Shown here in pieces: positions 1 through 9,735 of a DNA stretch of 64,000 nt; position 1 is the stretch's first letter, and each line of letters begins with the position of its first letter. The position numbers were made by a program, and so were the translations under genes. The notes beneath the pieces are model-generated. The model made no database searches. It saw only the letters and a list, made by a program, of their open reading frames with translations, and was not told the origin of the DNA. The stretch is from Streptomyces uncialis (GTDB lineage: Bacteria; Actinomycetota; Actinomycetes; Streptomycetales; Streptomycetaceae), in the NCBI RefSeq assembly GCF_036250755.1, contig NZ_CP109583.1:2294001-2358000 (forward strand), written 5' to 3'.

Positions 1-362
1 TCCCCGGGCCGATCCATGGTGACGCGCTCCCCCGCAATGTCCATGTCGGGCCGGACGGGCCGGTCCTGGTCGATCTGGAGACCTTCGCCCACGACTTCCG
101 CGAACACGATCTGGTGGTCATGGCCCTGTCCCACGACCGCTACGGCCTGCCCGGCCATGAGTACGACGCGTTCACCGACGCGTACGGCTGGGATGTGCGG
201 GAGTGGGACGGCTGCGGGGTGTTGCGGGGCGCGCGGGAGACTGCGAGCTGTGCGTGGGTCGCGCAGCATGCGTCGGCCAATCCGGGGGCCCTCGCGGAGT
301 TCCGCCGCCGGGTGGGGTCCCTGCGGGACGGCGACGAATCAGTGCGCTGGCACCCGTTCTAA
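1..362 (+). CDS. APH-family phosphotransferase, C-terminal fragment
   Basis: The gene starts upstream of the window and is read in the frame whose first full codon is at base 3. Near its left edge the visible protein has the catalytic-loop motif HGDALPRNV (Asp and Asn of the Brenner motif), followed by VLVDLETF, which holds the second metal-binding Asp. This is the aminoglycoside/choline-kinase-like phosphotransferase (APH) pattern. About 119 residues are visible, ending in a TAA stop at 360-362. The family transfers phosphate from ATP to small hydroxyl substrates; the substrate here cannot be told. Only the C-lobe is present, so resistance function should not be assumed. A repeat island begins directly after the stop. 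Confidence 0.8.
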   Translation, partial: PGPIHGDALPRNVHVGPDGPVLVDLETFAHDFREHDLVVMALSHDRYGLPGHEYDAFTDAYGWDVREWDGCGVLRGARETASCAWVAQHASANPGALAEFRRRVGSLRDGDESVRWHPF

Positions 363-1010
363 CGGGTCGTCCTGGCTTCCGTCCCTATGGTTTCGCGTAC
401 TGGACGCACTTGTTCCTGTGCCGTCGCTCGTGGGTTTCGTGTGCTGGACGCACTTCGTTCCTGTGCCGTCGCTCGGTGGGTTTGCGCAGTTCCCCGCGGG
501 TCGCCTTCGCTTGCGCTTCCCAGGTCTGTCCGGCAGGACGCACTTCGTTCCTGTGCCGTCGCTCGGTGGTTTCGCGCAGTTCCCCGCGCCCCTTTGGGGC
601 GCGTTCTGCCGGTCCTTCGGGTCGGGGCCGGTCGGGATTCTCCGTCCTCGATCCGACACGCTCGGTACGACGTGACCTTGCCCGACTGAAGAGCATCGGA
701 GTCTGCGAGCAGAGATTCCCGCCCACCCCCTCCCGCAGCCGAGCGCCTGCACGAGGAGGAGGGTGAAAAGCAACCCCAGGTGGGCGCCCCCGAAGGGGCG
801 CGGGGAACTGCGCAAAAATGAGGACCGACCCGCACCCGACGAACAACCGCAAGAGGGCAGCACCTCAGGGGCGCGGGGAACTGCGCACCCACGGACGACC
901 CGCACGGGAACAAGTACGCCCAGCACAGGAAACCCAGGGGCGCGGGGAACTGCGCACCCACGAGCGACCCGCAGGGGAACAAGTGGGTTCAGCCGGGGGA
1001 CACGGACACG
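363..1010. repeat. Repeat island 1 (core plus inverted 19-bp units)
   Basis: There is no gene between the convergent phosphotransferase and ferredoxin genes. The stretch holds two left-hand copies of GCGCAGTTCCCCGCG (from 484 and 574) and three right-hand copies of its reverse, GGGGCGCGGGGAACTGCGC (795-813, 868-886, 937-955). Between them is a core of about 155 bp (607-762). The core is nearly identical to one at 59871-60030 and similar to one at 48912-49075. Left spacers carry CTTCGTTCCTGTGCCGTCGC, and right spacers carry its approximate reverse complement. Short open frames here lack ribosome sites and are not called. Confidence 0.85.
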
Positions 1011-1226
1011 TCACCCGGTGAGGGTGATCGCTTCTGCGGGGCAGAGGCCGGCGGCCATCCGGGCGGCGGGGCGGTGCTCCGGAGCCGGCGCGGGGCTGAG
1101 GAGTACCACCAGGCCCTCCTCCTCGTCCTGGTCGAACACGGCGGGAGCCGTCAGCGCGCACATACCGGCGCCGACACAGCGCTCACGGTCGACACCGAGA
1201 CGCAGCGGCGCTCGCGGGTCGCTCAT
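1011..1226 (-). CDS. 3Fe-4S ferredoxin, P450 partner
   Basis: A 71-residue ferredoxin. Cys17, Cys23 and Cys62 (followed by Pro) are the cluster ligands. The usual second Cys of a 4Fe-4S site is absent (CVGAGMC), so a 3Fe-4S cluster is expected, as in Streptomyces P450-associated ferredoxins. It passes single electrons from a ferredoxin reductase to the P450 in the cytoplasm. The ATG at 1224-1226 lies only 5 bp after the P450 stop, so the two genes are co-transcribed and probably translationally coupled. No ferredoxin reductase gene is nearby; it is presumably supplied from elsewhere in the genome. Confidence 0.93.
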   Translation of the reverse strand: MSDPRAPLRLGVDRERCVGAGMCALTAPAVFDQDEEEGLVVLLSPAPAPEHRPAARMAAGLCPAEAITLTG

Positions 1227-1231
1227 GGCGG

Positions 1232-2458
1232 CTACACCTGATCCCAGGTGACGGGCAGGCTGACCACCCCGTAGATGTTGGAGCGCTCCCGCAGCGGCAC
1301 CTCCCGCGGCGGCACCGCGAGCCGCAGCGTGGGGAAGCGGGCGAGAAGCGCCGGGAACGCGACGGCCATCTCGACGCGGGCGAGCTGCTGGCCCAGGCAC
1401 TGGTGGACGCCGTGGCCGAACGCCAGATGCCCCGTGGCCTTGCGGTGGATGTCGAGCCGGTCGGGGTCGGGGAACCTGCGCGGGTCCCGGTTGACGGCCT
1501 GCACGGAAACGGTCACCGTCTCGCCCGCCTTGATGAGCGTGCCGTCCACCTCGACGTCCTCAAGCGCCGACCGGAGCAGGGGGTCGGCCACGCTGAGGTA
1601 GCGCAGCAGCTCCTCCACGGTCTGCGCGGCAAGGCCCGGGTCCGCGCGCAGGGCGTCCAGCTGGTCGGGGTTGCTGAGCAGGGCGAAGGTGCCGAGGGCG
1701 AGCATGTTCGCGGTGGTGTCGAGTCCGGCGGCGAGCAGCAGCCCGCCGAGTCCGGCCAGTTCCTCGTCGGTGAGGTCGGAGGTGGTCAGATCGCTGAGCA
1801 GGTCATCGGTGGGCTCGGCGCGCTTGGCGAGGACGAGTTCGCCCAGGTACTGGAGCAGCGCCGTATGGGCATCGCCCTTGGCTCCCGCGTCCGCCGTCTG
1901 GTCGAAGAGGGTCGCCACCTGGCTCTGGAAGCGCTCCCGGTCGGAGTACGGGACGCCGAGCAGTTCGCAGATCACGAGTGCCGGCACGGGTTGCGCGAAG
2001 GCCTCCACCAGGTCGGCCGTGGGTCCGGCCTCTTCCATGGCGTCCAGGCATTCCTTGGTGAACCGCTCGACGCGTTCGGTGAGTTGACGCATCCTGCGGA
2101 CGGTGAACCGGCCGGTGAGCAGACGCCGGTAGCGGGTGTGCTCGGGGGCGTCGAGGCCGATGATGTCGCCGATCGGCGCCGGGGGTATCTGCCCCGGCAT
2201 GCCTTCCATCGGCTCCGGCAGATGCAAGAGTTCGTAGCGTGAGCTGAAGCGGGGGTCGGCCAGGATCGCGCGGGCCGCGGCATGGCCGGTGACCAGCCGG
2301 CCCACATGTCCGTCGCCGTAGCGCATACGCCGCATCGGCTCATCGCTCAGGGCGGTGAGTCCTTCGGGCGGGTCGAAGGGGCAGCCGGTGTGCCGGTCGG
2401 TGGGCAGGGTGGGCAGATCGTCGGTGGTGGTGCCGACGGCGTTCGGGTCGTGCGACAT
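1232..2458 (-). CDS. Cytochrome P450, CYP105-like
   Basis: A soluble 408-residue bacterial P450. Visible landmarks are the I-helix oxygen-activation motif AGLDTT (244-249), the ExxR pair E283/R286, and the haem-binding loop [10 protein letters not shown] (347-356) with Cys354 as haem thiolate. The N-terminal [11 protein letters not shown] and the ferredoxin directly downstream fit the CYP105 family, which hydroxylates xenobiotics or natural products; assignment to CYP105 is by resemblance only. No biosynthetic cluster surrounds it, so a detoxifying or general-purpose role is more likely than tailoring. The ATG is at 2456-2458. Upstream lie four GGCGCC-cored sites that may be operators. Confidence 0.93.
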   Translation of the reverse strand: MSHDPNAVGTTTDDLPTLPTDRHTGCPFDPPEGLTALSDEPMRRMRYGDGHVGRLVTGHAAARAILADPRFSSRYELLHLPEPMEGMPGQIPPAPIGDIIGLDAPEHTRYRRLLTGRFTVRRMRQLTERVERFTKECLDAMEEAGPTADLVEAFAQPVPALVICELLGVPYSDRERFQSQVATLFDQTADAGAKGDAHTALLQYLGELVLAKRAEPTDDLLSDLTTSDLTDEELAGLGGLLLAAGLDTTANMLALGTFALLSNPDQLDALRADPGLAAQTVEELLRYLSVADPLLRSALEDVEVDGTLIKAGETVTVSVQAVNRDPRRFPDPDRLDIHRKATGHLAFGHGVHQCLGQQLARVEMAVAFPALLARFPTLRLAVPPREVPLRERSNIYGVVSLPVTWDQV

Positions 2459-2797
2459 GGGTTCTCCCGTGATCGTGGGCCCAGGTGCGGCTGATGCGAA
2501 GCGGTGAGGCGGTCCGAGGCGAGCGGCGGATACCGCGAAGGTGCGGCCCTGAAGGCGCGGATCACGCCCTCGGCCATGGCGCCATCATGGCACACCCTTG
2601 GCGCCACAGCGAGCCAACGTGACCCCTCAGTGCCCGCCGGAGCTCTGACCTGCAATGCTCTGCCGAACGCCGACGCGATAGCGCATATTCTTCAGCAGGA
2701 GCAGCGCCAGCGAGCCATCTCAGTGGCGCCAATATGACACCACCGGCGCCAGCCTCAGCGGCCTCCCCGGTGAACCCGGGACGGGGCGACCCGCTCG
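2459..2797 (-). promoter_or_regulatory. P450 upstream region with four GGCGCC sites
   Basis: This 339-bp gap lies between the P450 start and the exonuclease stop. It carries ATGGCGCCAT (2576-2585), TGGCGCCA (2599-2606), TGGCGCCA (2724-2731) and CGGCGCCA (2744-2751). They form two pairs with centres about 22 and 20 bp apart. The right pair flanks the AT-rich AATATGAC. The arrangement suggests repressor binding, but no regulator gene is adjacent. A 77-codon open frame on the plus strand (2504-2737) shows no family resemblance and is not called. Confidence 0.4.
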
Positions 2798-3529
2798 CTA
2801 GACGCCGCCGGTCACGGAGTCCGTGAGTTCCCGCATCGGCCACTCGGAGTCCACCACGGCGGTCTCGTTCCCCTTGCGCCGCAGGAAGCTCTGGAAGTCG
2901 GCGGCCCACTCCGCGTACCAGCCGACCTGCCGGCGGTGCAGCTCCGCGGGGCCCACCTCGGCGACCTTCGGGTGCCGCTCCGCTATCGCGCAGGCGAGGC
3001 GCGCCGCGGCCAGCGCGTCGGCGCAGGCGTCGTGCGCGGTGCCGAGCACCACCCCGTACTCGGCGCTCACCGCCTCCAGGTTCCGCTTGCCCCGGCGGTA
3101 CCGCTCGACGGTCCGGTCGATGGTGTAGGGGTCGATCACCGGCGCCGGGTCGAGGCCCCCGAGCCGTTCGCGCAGGGACGGCAGGCCGTGGCGGCGGAGC
3201 TCGGCGGACAGCAGGGTGAGGTCGAAGGCCGCGTTGTAGGCGACCACCGGGACCCCGGTCTTCCAGTAGCCGGTGAGGACATCGGCGATCGCGTCGGCGA
3301 CCTCGGGGGCCGGGCGGCCCTCCGCCTTCGCCCGCTCGTCGGATATCCCGTGCACCGCGGAGGCCTCCCGCGGTATCGGGACGCCCGGGTCGGCCAGCCA
3401 CTCGCGGCGCCCCAGCGTCAGGCCCGCCCGCACTTCGATCACCGCGGCGGTGACGATCCGCGACTCACCCGGATCCGTCCCGGTCGTCTCCAGGTCGAAT
3501 CCGACCAGCAACTCCTGGTGCCAGCCCAT
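2798..3529 (-). CDS. DnaQ-fold 3'-5' exonuclease
   Basis: A 243-residue DEDDh exonuclease. ExoI motif FDLETTG carries Asp12 and Glu14; ExoII is YNAAFD with Asp103; ExoIII is HDACAD with His166 and Asp171. All acidic residues and the general-base His are present, so it should be active on DNA or RNA 3' ends with two metal ions. It is a stand-alone domain with no BRCT, helicase or polymerase part, so the partner is unknown. The ATG at 3527-3529 is preceded by a strong GAAGGAGGGGG ribosome site. The last ~60 residues have no recognised motif. Confidence 0.93.
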   Translation of the reverse strand: MGWHQELLVGFDLETTGTDPGESRIVTAAVIEVRAGLTLGRREWLADPGVPIPREASAVHGISDERAKAEGRPAPEVADAIADVLTGYWKTGVPVVAYNAAFDLTLLSAELRRHGLPSLRERLGGLDPAPVIDPYTIDRTVERYRRGKRNLEAVSAEYGVVLGTAHDACADALAAARLACAIAERHPKVAEVGPAELHRRQVGWYAEWAADFQSFLRRKGNETAVVDSEWPMRELTDSVTGGV

Positions 3530-3625
3530 GCGGCGCCCCCTCCTTCGTGGTGCTTTATCCCCCGGTGGTTCTCACCCTCGCACGGGCCACTGACAACAGG
3601 ACGGCAGGCCGACTCCCCGGCCGGT

Positions 3626-4867
3626 TCAGGACACGGGCCGGGAGTCGGCCCACGCCGTCTCGAACTCCTCCCGGTATGTCTCGAAAAGACAGCTCTCGCC
3701 GGGTTCACCCGGCTTCACGATCCGGCCGCCGCCGCGCAGGACGAACACCGGCGCCTCCATCCCGCGGCTGCGGCGCAGATACGTCTGGACGACACCGACG
3801 CCGTCGGGGCCGTCCCCGTCCACGAGGTAGGCGGTGAACCTCGGGGTCTCGTCGAAGACCTGGATCTCGAAGGCGCCCGGGTCCCGCAGCCGCGCGCGTA
3901 CCCGGCGCATGTGCAGGATGTTCATCTCCACGGAACGGCTCAGCTCACCGCGTTTGAGCCCCAGCTCGCGCTCGCGCCGTTTGACCGAGCTGGAGGCGGG
4001 GTTCAGGAAGAGCAGCCGGACCCGGCAGCCGGACTCCGCGAGCCGCATCAGACGCCGCCCGGAGAAGTTCTGGACCAGCAGGTTCAGCCCGATGCCTATC
4101 GCGTCGAGCCGCCGCGCGCCGCGGAAGATGTCCTCGGCCGGGAACTGCCGCAGCAGCCGCACCCGGTCCGGGTGCACCGCCACCACGTCGGCGTACCGGT
4201 CACCGACCAGGTCCTCGACCGCGTCGACGGGAAGCCGGCGGCCGGACGGCGCGTCGGAGCCCGCGCCGAGGATCTCCAGGAGCCGCGCCGAGGCCCGCTC
4301 GGCCTGGGCGAGGACGGCCTCGGACAGGGCCCGGTTGCGGGAGACGACATTGCGGGTGACCTCCAGTTCGTCGAGTGCCAGCTCGACATCGCGGCGGTCG
4401 TCGAAGTACGGCTCGAAGCAGGGCCAGTGCTGCACCATCAGCTCACGGAGCTGCGGCAGGGTGAGGAAGCTGAGGACGTTGTCGTCGGCGGGGTCGAGCA
4501 GATACCCCTTGCGGCGGCTCACCTCCCGGACGGCGACCGCGCGCTGCACCCACTCCTGCCCGGCCGGTCCGGCCGCGGCGACGACCCAGTCGTCGCCGTG
4601 CACCGGTTCGTAGACCGGACGCAGTACAGCGGCCACGACGGTGCGCAGCCGCTGTTCCACGAGGTTCAGCCAGATGTAGGCCCGTCCCGCGCGCTGGGCA
4701 CGGGTGCGGACCTCGCTCCACTGTTCGGCGCCCCAGACGAGTTCGGGGCCGATCTGTGATCCCGTCTCCATGGGGCGGGCCAGTGACACCGCTCCGGGCG
4801 GGCCCTCGGTGGAGCCCCCCTCGTGACCACTGTCACCAGGTGGCAGCTCCAGCCCTCCCGAGCTCAC
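3626..4867 (-). CDS. SAV2148-family HEPN-domain protein
   Basis: A 413-residue protein of the conserved Streptomyces SAV2148 HEPN family, recognised from long characteristic stretches such as PVHGDDWVVAAAGPAG. The HEPN (Swt1-like) region is around residues 60-190. It contains R172-N173-V-V-S-R-N, where a catalytic HEPN RNase would have RN-x-x-x-H; the His position is Arg, so RNase activity is doubtful. The C-terminal half resembles a ligand- or nucleic-acid-binding domain of unknown fold. GTG at 4865-4867 is chosen because GGAAGG lies 10 bp before it; a TTG at 4909 is an in-frame alternative without a good site. No antitoxin-like partner is seen. Confidence 0.85.
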   Translation of the reverse strand: MSSGGLELPPGDSGHEGGSTEGPPGAVSLARPMETGSQIGPELVWGAEQWSEVRTRAQRAGRAYIWLNLVEQRLRTVVAAVLRPVYEPVHGDDWVVAAAGPAGQEWVQRAVAVREVSRRKGYLLDPADDNVLSFLTLPQLRELMVQHWPCFEPYFDDRRDVELALDELEVTRNVVSRNRALSEAVLAQAERASARLLEILGAGSDAPSGRRLPVDAVEDLVGDRYADVVAVHPDRVRLLRQFPAEDIFRGARRLDAIGIGLNLLVQNFSGRRLMRLAESGCRVRLLFLNPASSSVKRRERELGLKRGELSRSVEMNILHMRRVRARLRDPGAFEIQVFDETPRFTAYLVDGDGPDGVGVVQTYLRRSRGMEAPVFVLRGGGRIVKPGEPGESCLFETYREEFETAWADSRPVS

Positions 4868-4993
4868 CCGCGCACCGCCTTCCGCACCCCTTGTGACTCC
4901 CCTGGTCAACGATCAAGGAAGGGTACTCCGGGAGCGGCCGGCGGTGCAGCCCGATGGGCAGGGTCGTCGATTCCCGCCGGAACGGGACACGGG

Positions 4994-6295
4994 CTACGGC
5001 AGCGGACCGACGTTGCCGTTGCGCCGCGCGAGGTCGGCGGGCGTGAGCGGGTTCATCGCGGTGACGTCACGGGGCGAGAGGGAGAATCCCTGCCAGTGGA
5101 CCGGCATGGGCTCCTGGTCCTCGTCCCTGGCTATGTGGTGGAAACCTATGTTCACCCAGGTGACGGGGTTCTTCAGCGCCTGTCCGTTGACCCACTTGTC
5201 GACGCTGTTCGGGGTGCCGGAGGGGCAGCCCGCGTTGTGGCTCGCGTACTTCTCGCACTTCTTGTACTCGGTGAAGTACACATCGCGCTTGGTGTAGGAC
5301 CGGCCGGGGAACTTGTCGGTGCGGCCGGGCACGATCTCGTAGCTGCGCGCGTGGCCGTCCTTGTTCTTGCCGGTGGTGCTCACGAGCCGCCACCAGCGCA
5401 TGCTCTTCGCGTCGCCGCCGAGTTCCTTGGTGACGGCCGTGCGCTTGGTCTTCGTGGTGGGGCTGCCGCCGCCGGTGGGCGCGGTGACGGTGGAGTCGAA
5501 CTGCTCGACCTTGTTCTTGGTGTTGCCGTCGAGCGCGGTGTCCAGCCGCCAGAAGACATTGTGGTTGTGGCTCTCGGCGTGCGCGGTGGCGTTCTTGCCG
5601 ATCGGCCAGCCGCGGCTGTCGCCGCCGTCGTAGTCGAACGGGGACAGCATGCCGGTGGCACCCACGTTCGACGTGATGGTGCCGTCCGAGGCGAACCGCC
5701 ACTCGGTGATGTACTCGTACCAGGAGGCCTTGTTCACCGAGTAGACCAGCAGGTCCTTGCCCTGGGCCTGCCACACCTTGGTGCCGGAGTCGTTGGCGAG
5801 GCGGTAGGCGTGGCCACGCGCGCGCGTGGTGGTGCACAGGCCCTTGACGTTGCCGCGCTGCGGGACCTTGACGGTCTTGATGGTGCCGCCGGGGCACTCG
5901 GCGGCACTCAGGTTCTGGAGGGCGTATCCGAAGTCGGTGCCCGTGACGTCGTCGTACTCGGTCTTGCCGTCGTCGTAGGGAACGTGGATCTGGGCGAGAC
6001 GCGCGCTGTTGAGCACCCGGATGGGCTTCGGCTCACCCTTGGGCTGGTAGGTGACCTTGTCGAGGACTACCCCGGCCAGCGTGTCGTAGCGCCAGCACAT
6101 ACGCCATGTGGTGCCGCCGTCGAGCTTCTGTTCGATGCGGTAGGCGGCGCTGCAGTCGGCGGCGGGGGCGGGCGCCTCCGGCGGTGACTGGGGAGCGGCC
6201 TGGGCGGGCCCGACGGTGGCGGTGCCCAGGAGCGCGGTGACCGCGAGGGCCAGTCCGGCCCCCTTCTGGGCACGCGAAAGTCTGCGGACGTGCAT
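4994..6295 (-). CDS. Secreted copper amine oxidase catalytic domain, stand-alone
   Basis: A 433-residue protein with a signal peptide (about 1-33) followed only by the catalytic beta-sandwich of copper amine oxidases; the family normally has ~640 or more residues including N2/N3 domains. The copper ligands are visible as H243-N-H245 (SHNHNVFWRLD) and H387 (FHHIARDED...PMP). The candidate catalytic base is D121 (TGTDFGYAL). Tyr193 aligns with the tyrosine that becomes topaquinone, but it sits in WYEY rather than the usual NYD/E. The family oxidises primary amines to aldehydes with H2O2 and ammonia, here outside the cell. The gene directly upstream encodes what look like the missing N-terminal domains. 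Activity with the Trp substitution is uncertain. Confidence 0.85.
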   Translation of the reverse strand: MHVRRLSRAQKGAGLALAVTALLGTATVGPAQAAPQSPPEAPAPAADCSAAYRIEQKLDGGTTWRMCWRYDTLAGVVLDKVTYQPKGEPKPIRVLNSARLAQIHVPYDDGKTEYDDVTGTDFGYALQNLSAAECPGGTIKTVKVPQRGNVKGLCTTTRARGHAYRLANDSGTKVWQAQGKDLLVYSVNKASWYEYITEWRFASDGTITSNVGATGMLSPFDYDGGDSRGWPIGKNATAHAESHNHNVFWRLDTALDGNTKNKVEQFDSTVTAPTGGGSPTTKTKRTAVTKELGGDAKSMRWWRLVSTTGKNKDGHARSYEIVPGRTDKFPGRSYTKRDVYFTEYKKCEKYASHNAGCPSGTPNSVDKWVNGQALKNPVTWVNIGFHHIARDEDQEPMPVHWQGFSLSPRDVTAMNPLTPADLARRNGNVGPLP

Positions 6296-6335
6296 ACGGA
6301 ATGACTCCTCGTCGAGAAGTGGAGGCGAAAGAGAT

Positions 6336-7241
6336 TCAGCCGAGGCGGCCGACGGTGCGCGCGCTCAGATCGACGATGTTCGCGCGGGTGTCGATCCAGG
6401 GGCCGTTCTTGACCTTGAAGACCACGCTCAGGCAGCGGTTCTTGCCGCAGTCCTTGAGGACGGCCGGAACCTTGAGGGTGGTGTCCTTACGGAAGATCAT
6501 GCCGCTGAGCTCAGCCTGACCGGGTTCCGTGAGGTTCTTCCCGGTGGCGTGGCGGAAGTCCTTCTTCAGGTCCCGGCCGAGCGGGTGCGCGATCAGCAGT
6601 CGCGCCGCCTCGGCGAGCTCCCCCTGGCTGGGCGGCGGCTGCGCGCCGCGCGTGGTGACGGTGTCCAGCACCTTGCCGCTGCCCAGGTCGACCGTCTTGG
6701 TGACGGTGGCTTCCTGGTCGTAGTCGTAGAAGACGACCTCGGCCATACGGTTCGCCTGACCGGCCGGCGCGTTCGGGTCCGGCTCCTGGAGGTTCGTGTA
6801 GAGGAGCTCCGGCCCCCGGTCCCCCTCGACATCGCGCGCGGCGCGGCGCAGATCGCCCGCCGACGCGAGCCGCTCGGCCTGCTTCAGCTCGTCGTCGGTC
6901 AGCGGGTCGCTGCCGATGCCCTTCTCGCCCTCGGTGGGCGCGGCCTGGATCTCGGCGGGCGGCGGCACGTCCGCGTCGGCCGAGCCCTGCCGCTGTCCGT
7001 CGTCCTGCCCGGCGCCCGCCTTGCCGTCCTCGGCCCGGCCCTGCTCGCCCTGCTCGCTCGGGTCGCCCTGACGGCTCTGTCCCGCGCTGTCGCCCTGGCT
7101 CTGCCCCGGGCGGTCGTCCGCGTTCTCGTCGGCGCCTGCCGTGCCCGGCAGGGTCACGGCCACCATGAGGGCCGTACCGGCCACCGCGATCGCCCCGCCC
7201 GCCATGACCTTCCCCAGATGGCGTCTCACCAATTGACGCAC
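6336..7241 (-). CDS. Secreted protein resembling N2/N3 domains of copper amine oxidase
   Basis: About 301 residues. A signal peptide is followed by a Gln/Gly/Asp-rich linker, then a region with typical amine-oxidase N-domain phrases: DPLTDDELKQAERLA (cf. the HPLxPLT start of N2), MAEVVFYDYDQEATVTKTVD and GAQPPPSQGELAEAARLL (cf. N3). The stop lies 40 bp before the amine-oxidase catalytic gene on the same strand, so the two probably form an operon and one complex. The start is uncertain. GTG at 7239-7241 gives a clean signal peptide and has GGGGGAG just upstream; an in-frame GTG at 7298 would add 19 residues that do not look like a signal peptide. Assignment is by motif resemblance. Confidence 0.72.
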   Translation of the reverse strand: MRQLVRRHLGKVMAGGAIAVAGTALMVAVTLPGTAGADENADDRPGQSQGDSAGQSRQGDPSEQGEQGRAEDGKAGAGQDDGQRQGSADADVPPPAEIQAAPTEGEKGIGSDPLTDDELKQAERLASAGDLRRAARDVEGDRGPELLYTNLQEPDPNAPAGQANRMAEVVFYDYDQEATVTKTVDLGSGKVLDTVTTRGAQPPPSQGELAEAARLLIAHPLGRDLKKDFRHATGKNLTEPGQAELSGMIFRKDTTLKVPAVLKDCGKNRCLSVVFKVKNGPWIDTRANIVDLSARTVGRLG

Positions 7242-7400
7242 TGTCTCCCCCAACTCCCCCACGTGCTGTACCCGTAGACATACCGGGTATGCGGTCACCC
7301 GGTAGGACGGACCGAAGTCCTAGGAGGTTGCCTCGGTTTCGGGAAGACTCTGCCCGCAGTGGCCCCAGGGACAAGGGCCTGGAACGGAAGAGTCTCATCC

Positions 7401-9566
<2,166 letters not shown>

Positions 9567-9735
9567 GGGCGGCGGCGGAGCCGGTGACCGCCCCTGGAGG
9601 CCCCGGCACGGCTCCGCCCCGTACGGGCGGTGCCCCCGAGGCCTCCCGGGCCCGGACGTACGGTTCGCGGCCCGGACTGCGCCACCTGCTGCCGACGGTG
9701 ACAGGAAGGGCGTCCGTCCGGGTACGTACCGTCGC

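Noticed and set aside
1..362. Antibiotic-resistance gene at the left edge
   Set aside because: Only the C-lobe of an APH-like fold is visible; the family includes many non-resistance kinases, so no resistance call is made.
2504..2737. A 77-codon plus-strand open frame before the exonuclease gene
   Set aside because: No ribosome site, no recognisable family, and it overlaps the candidate operator sites.
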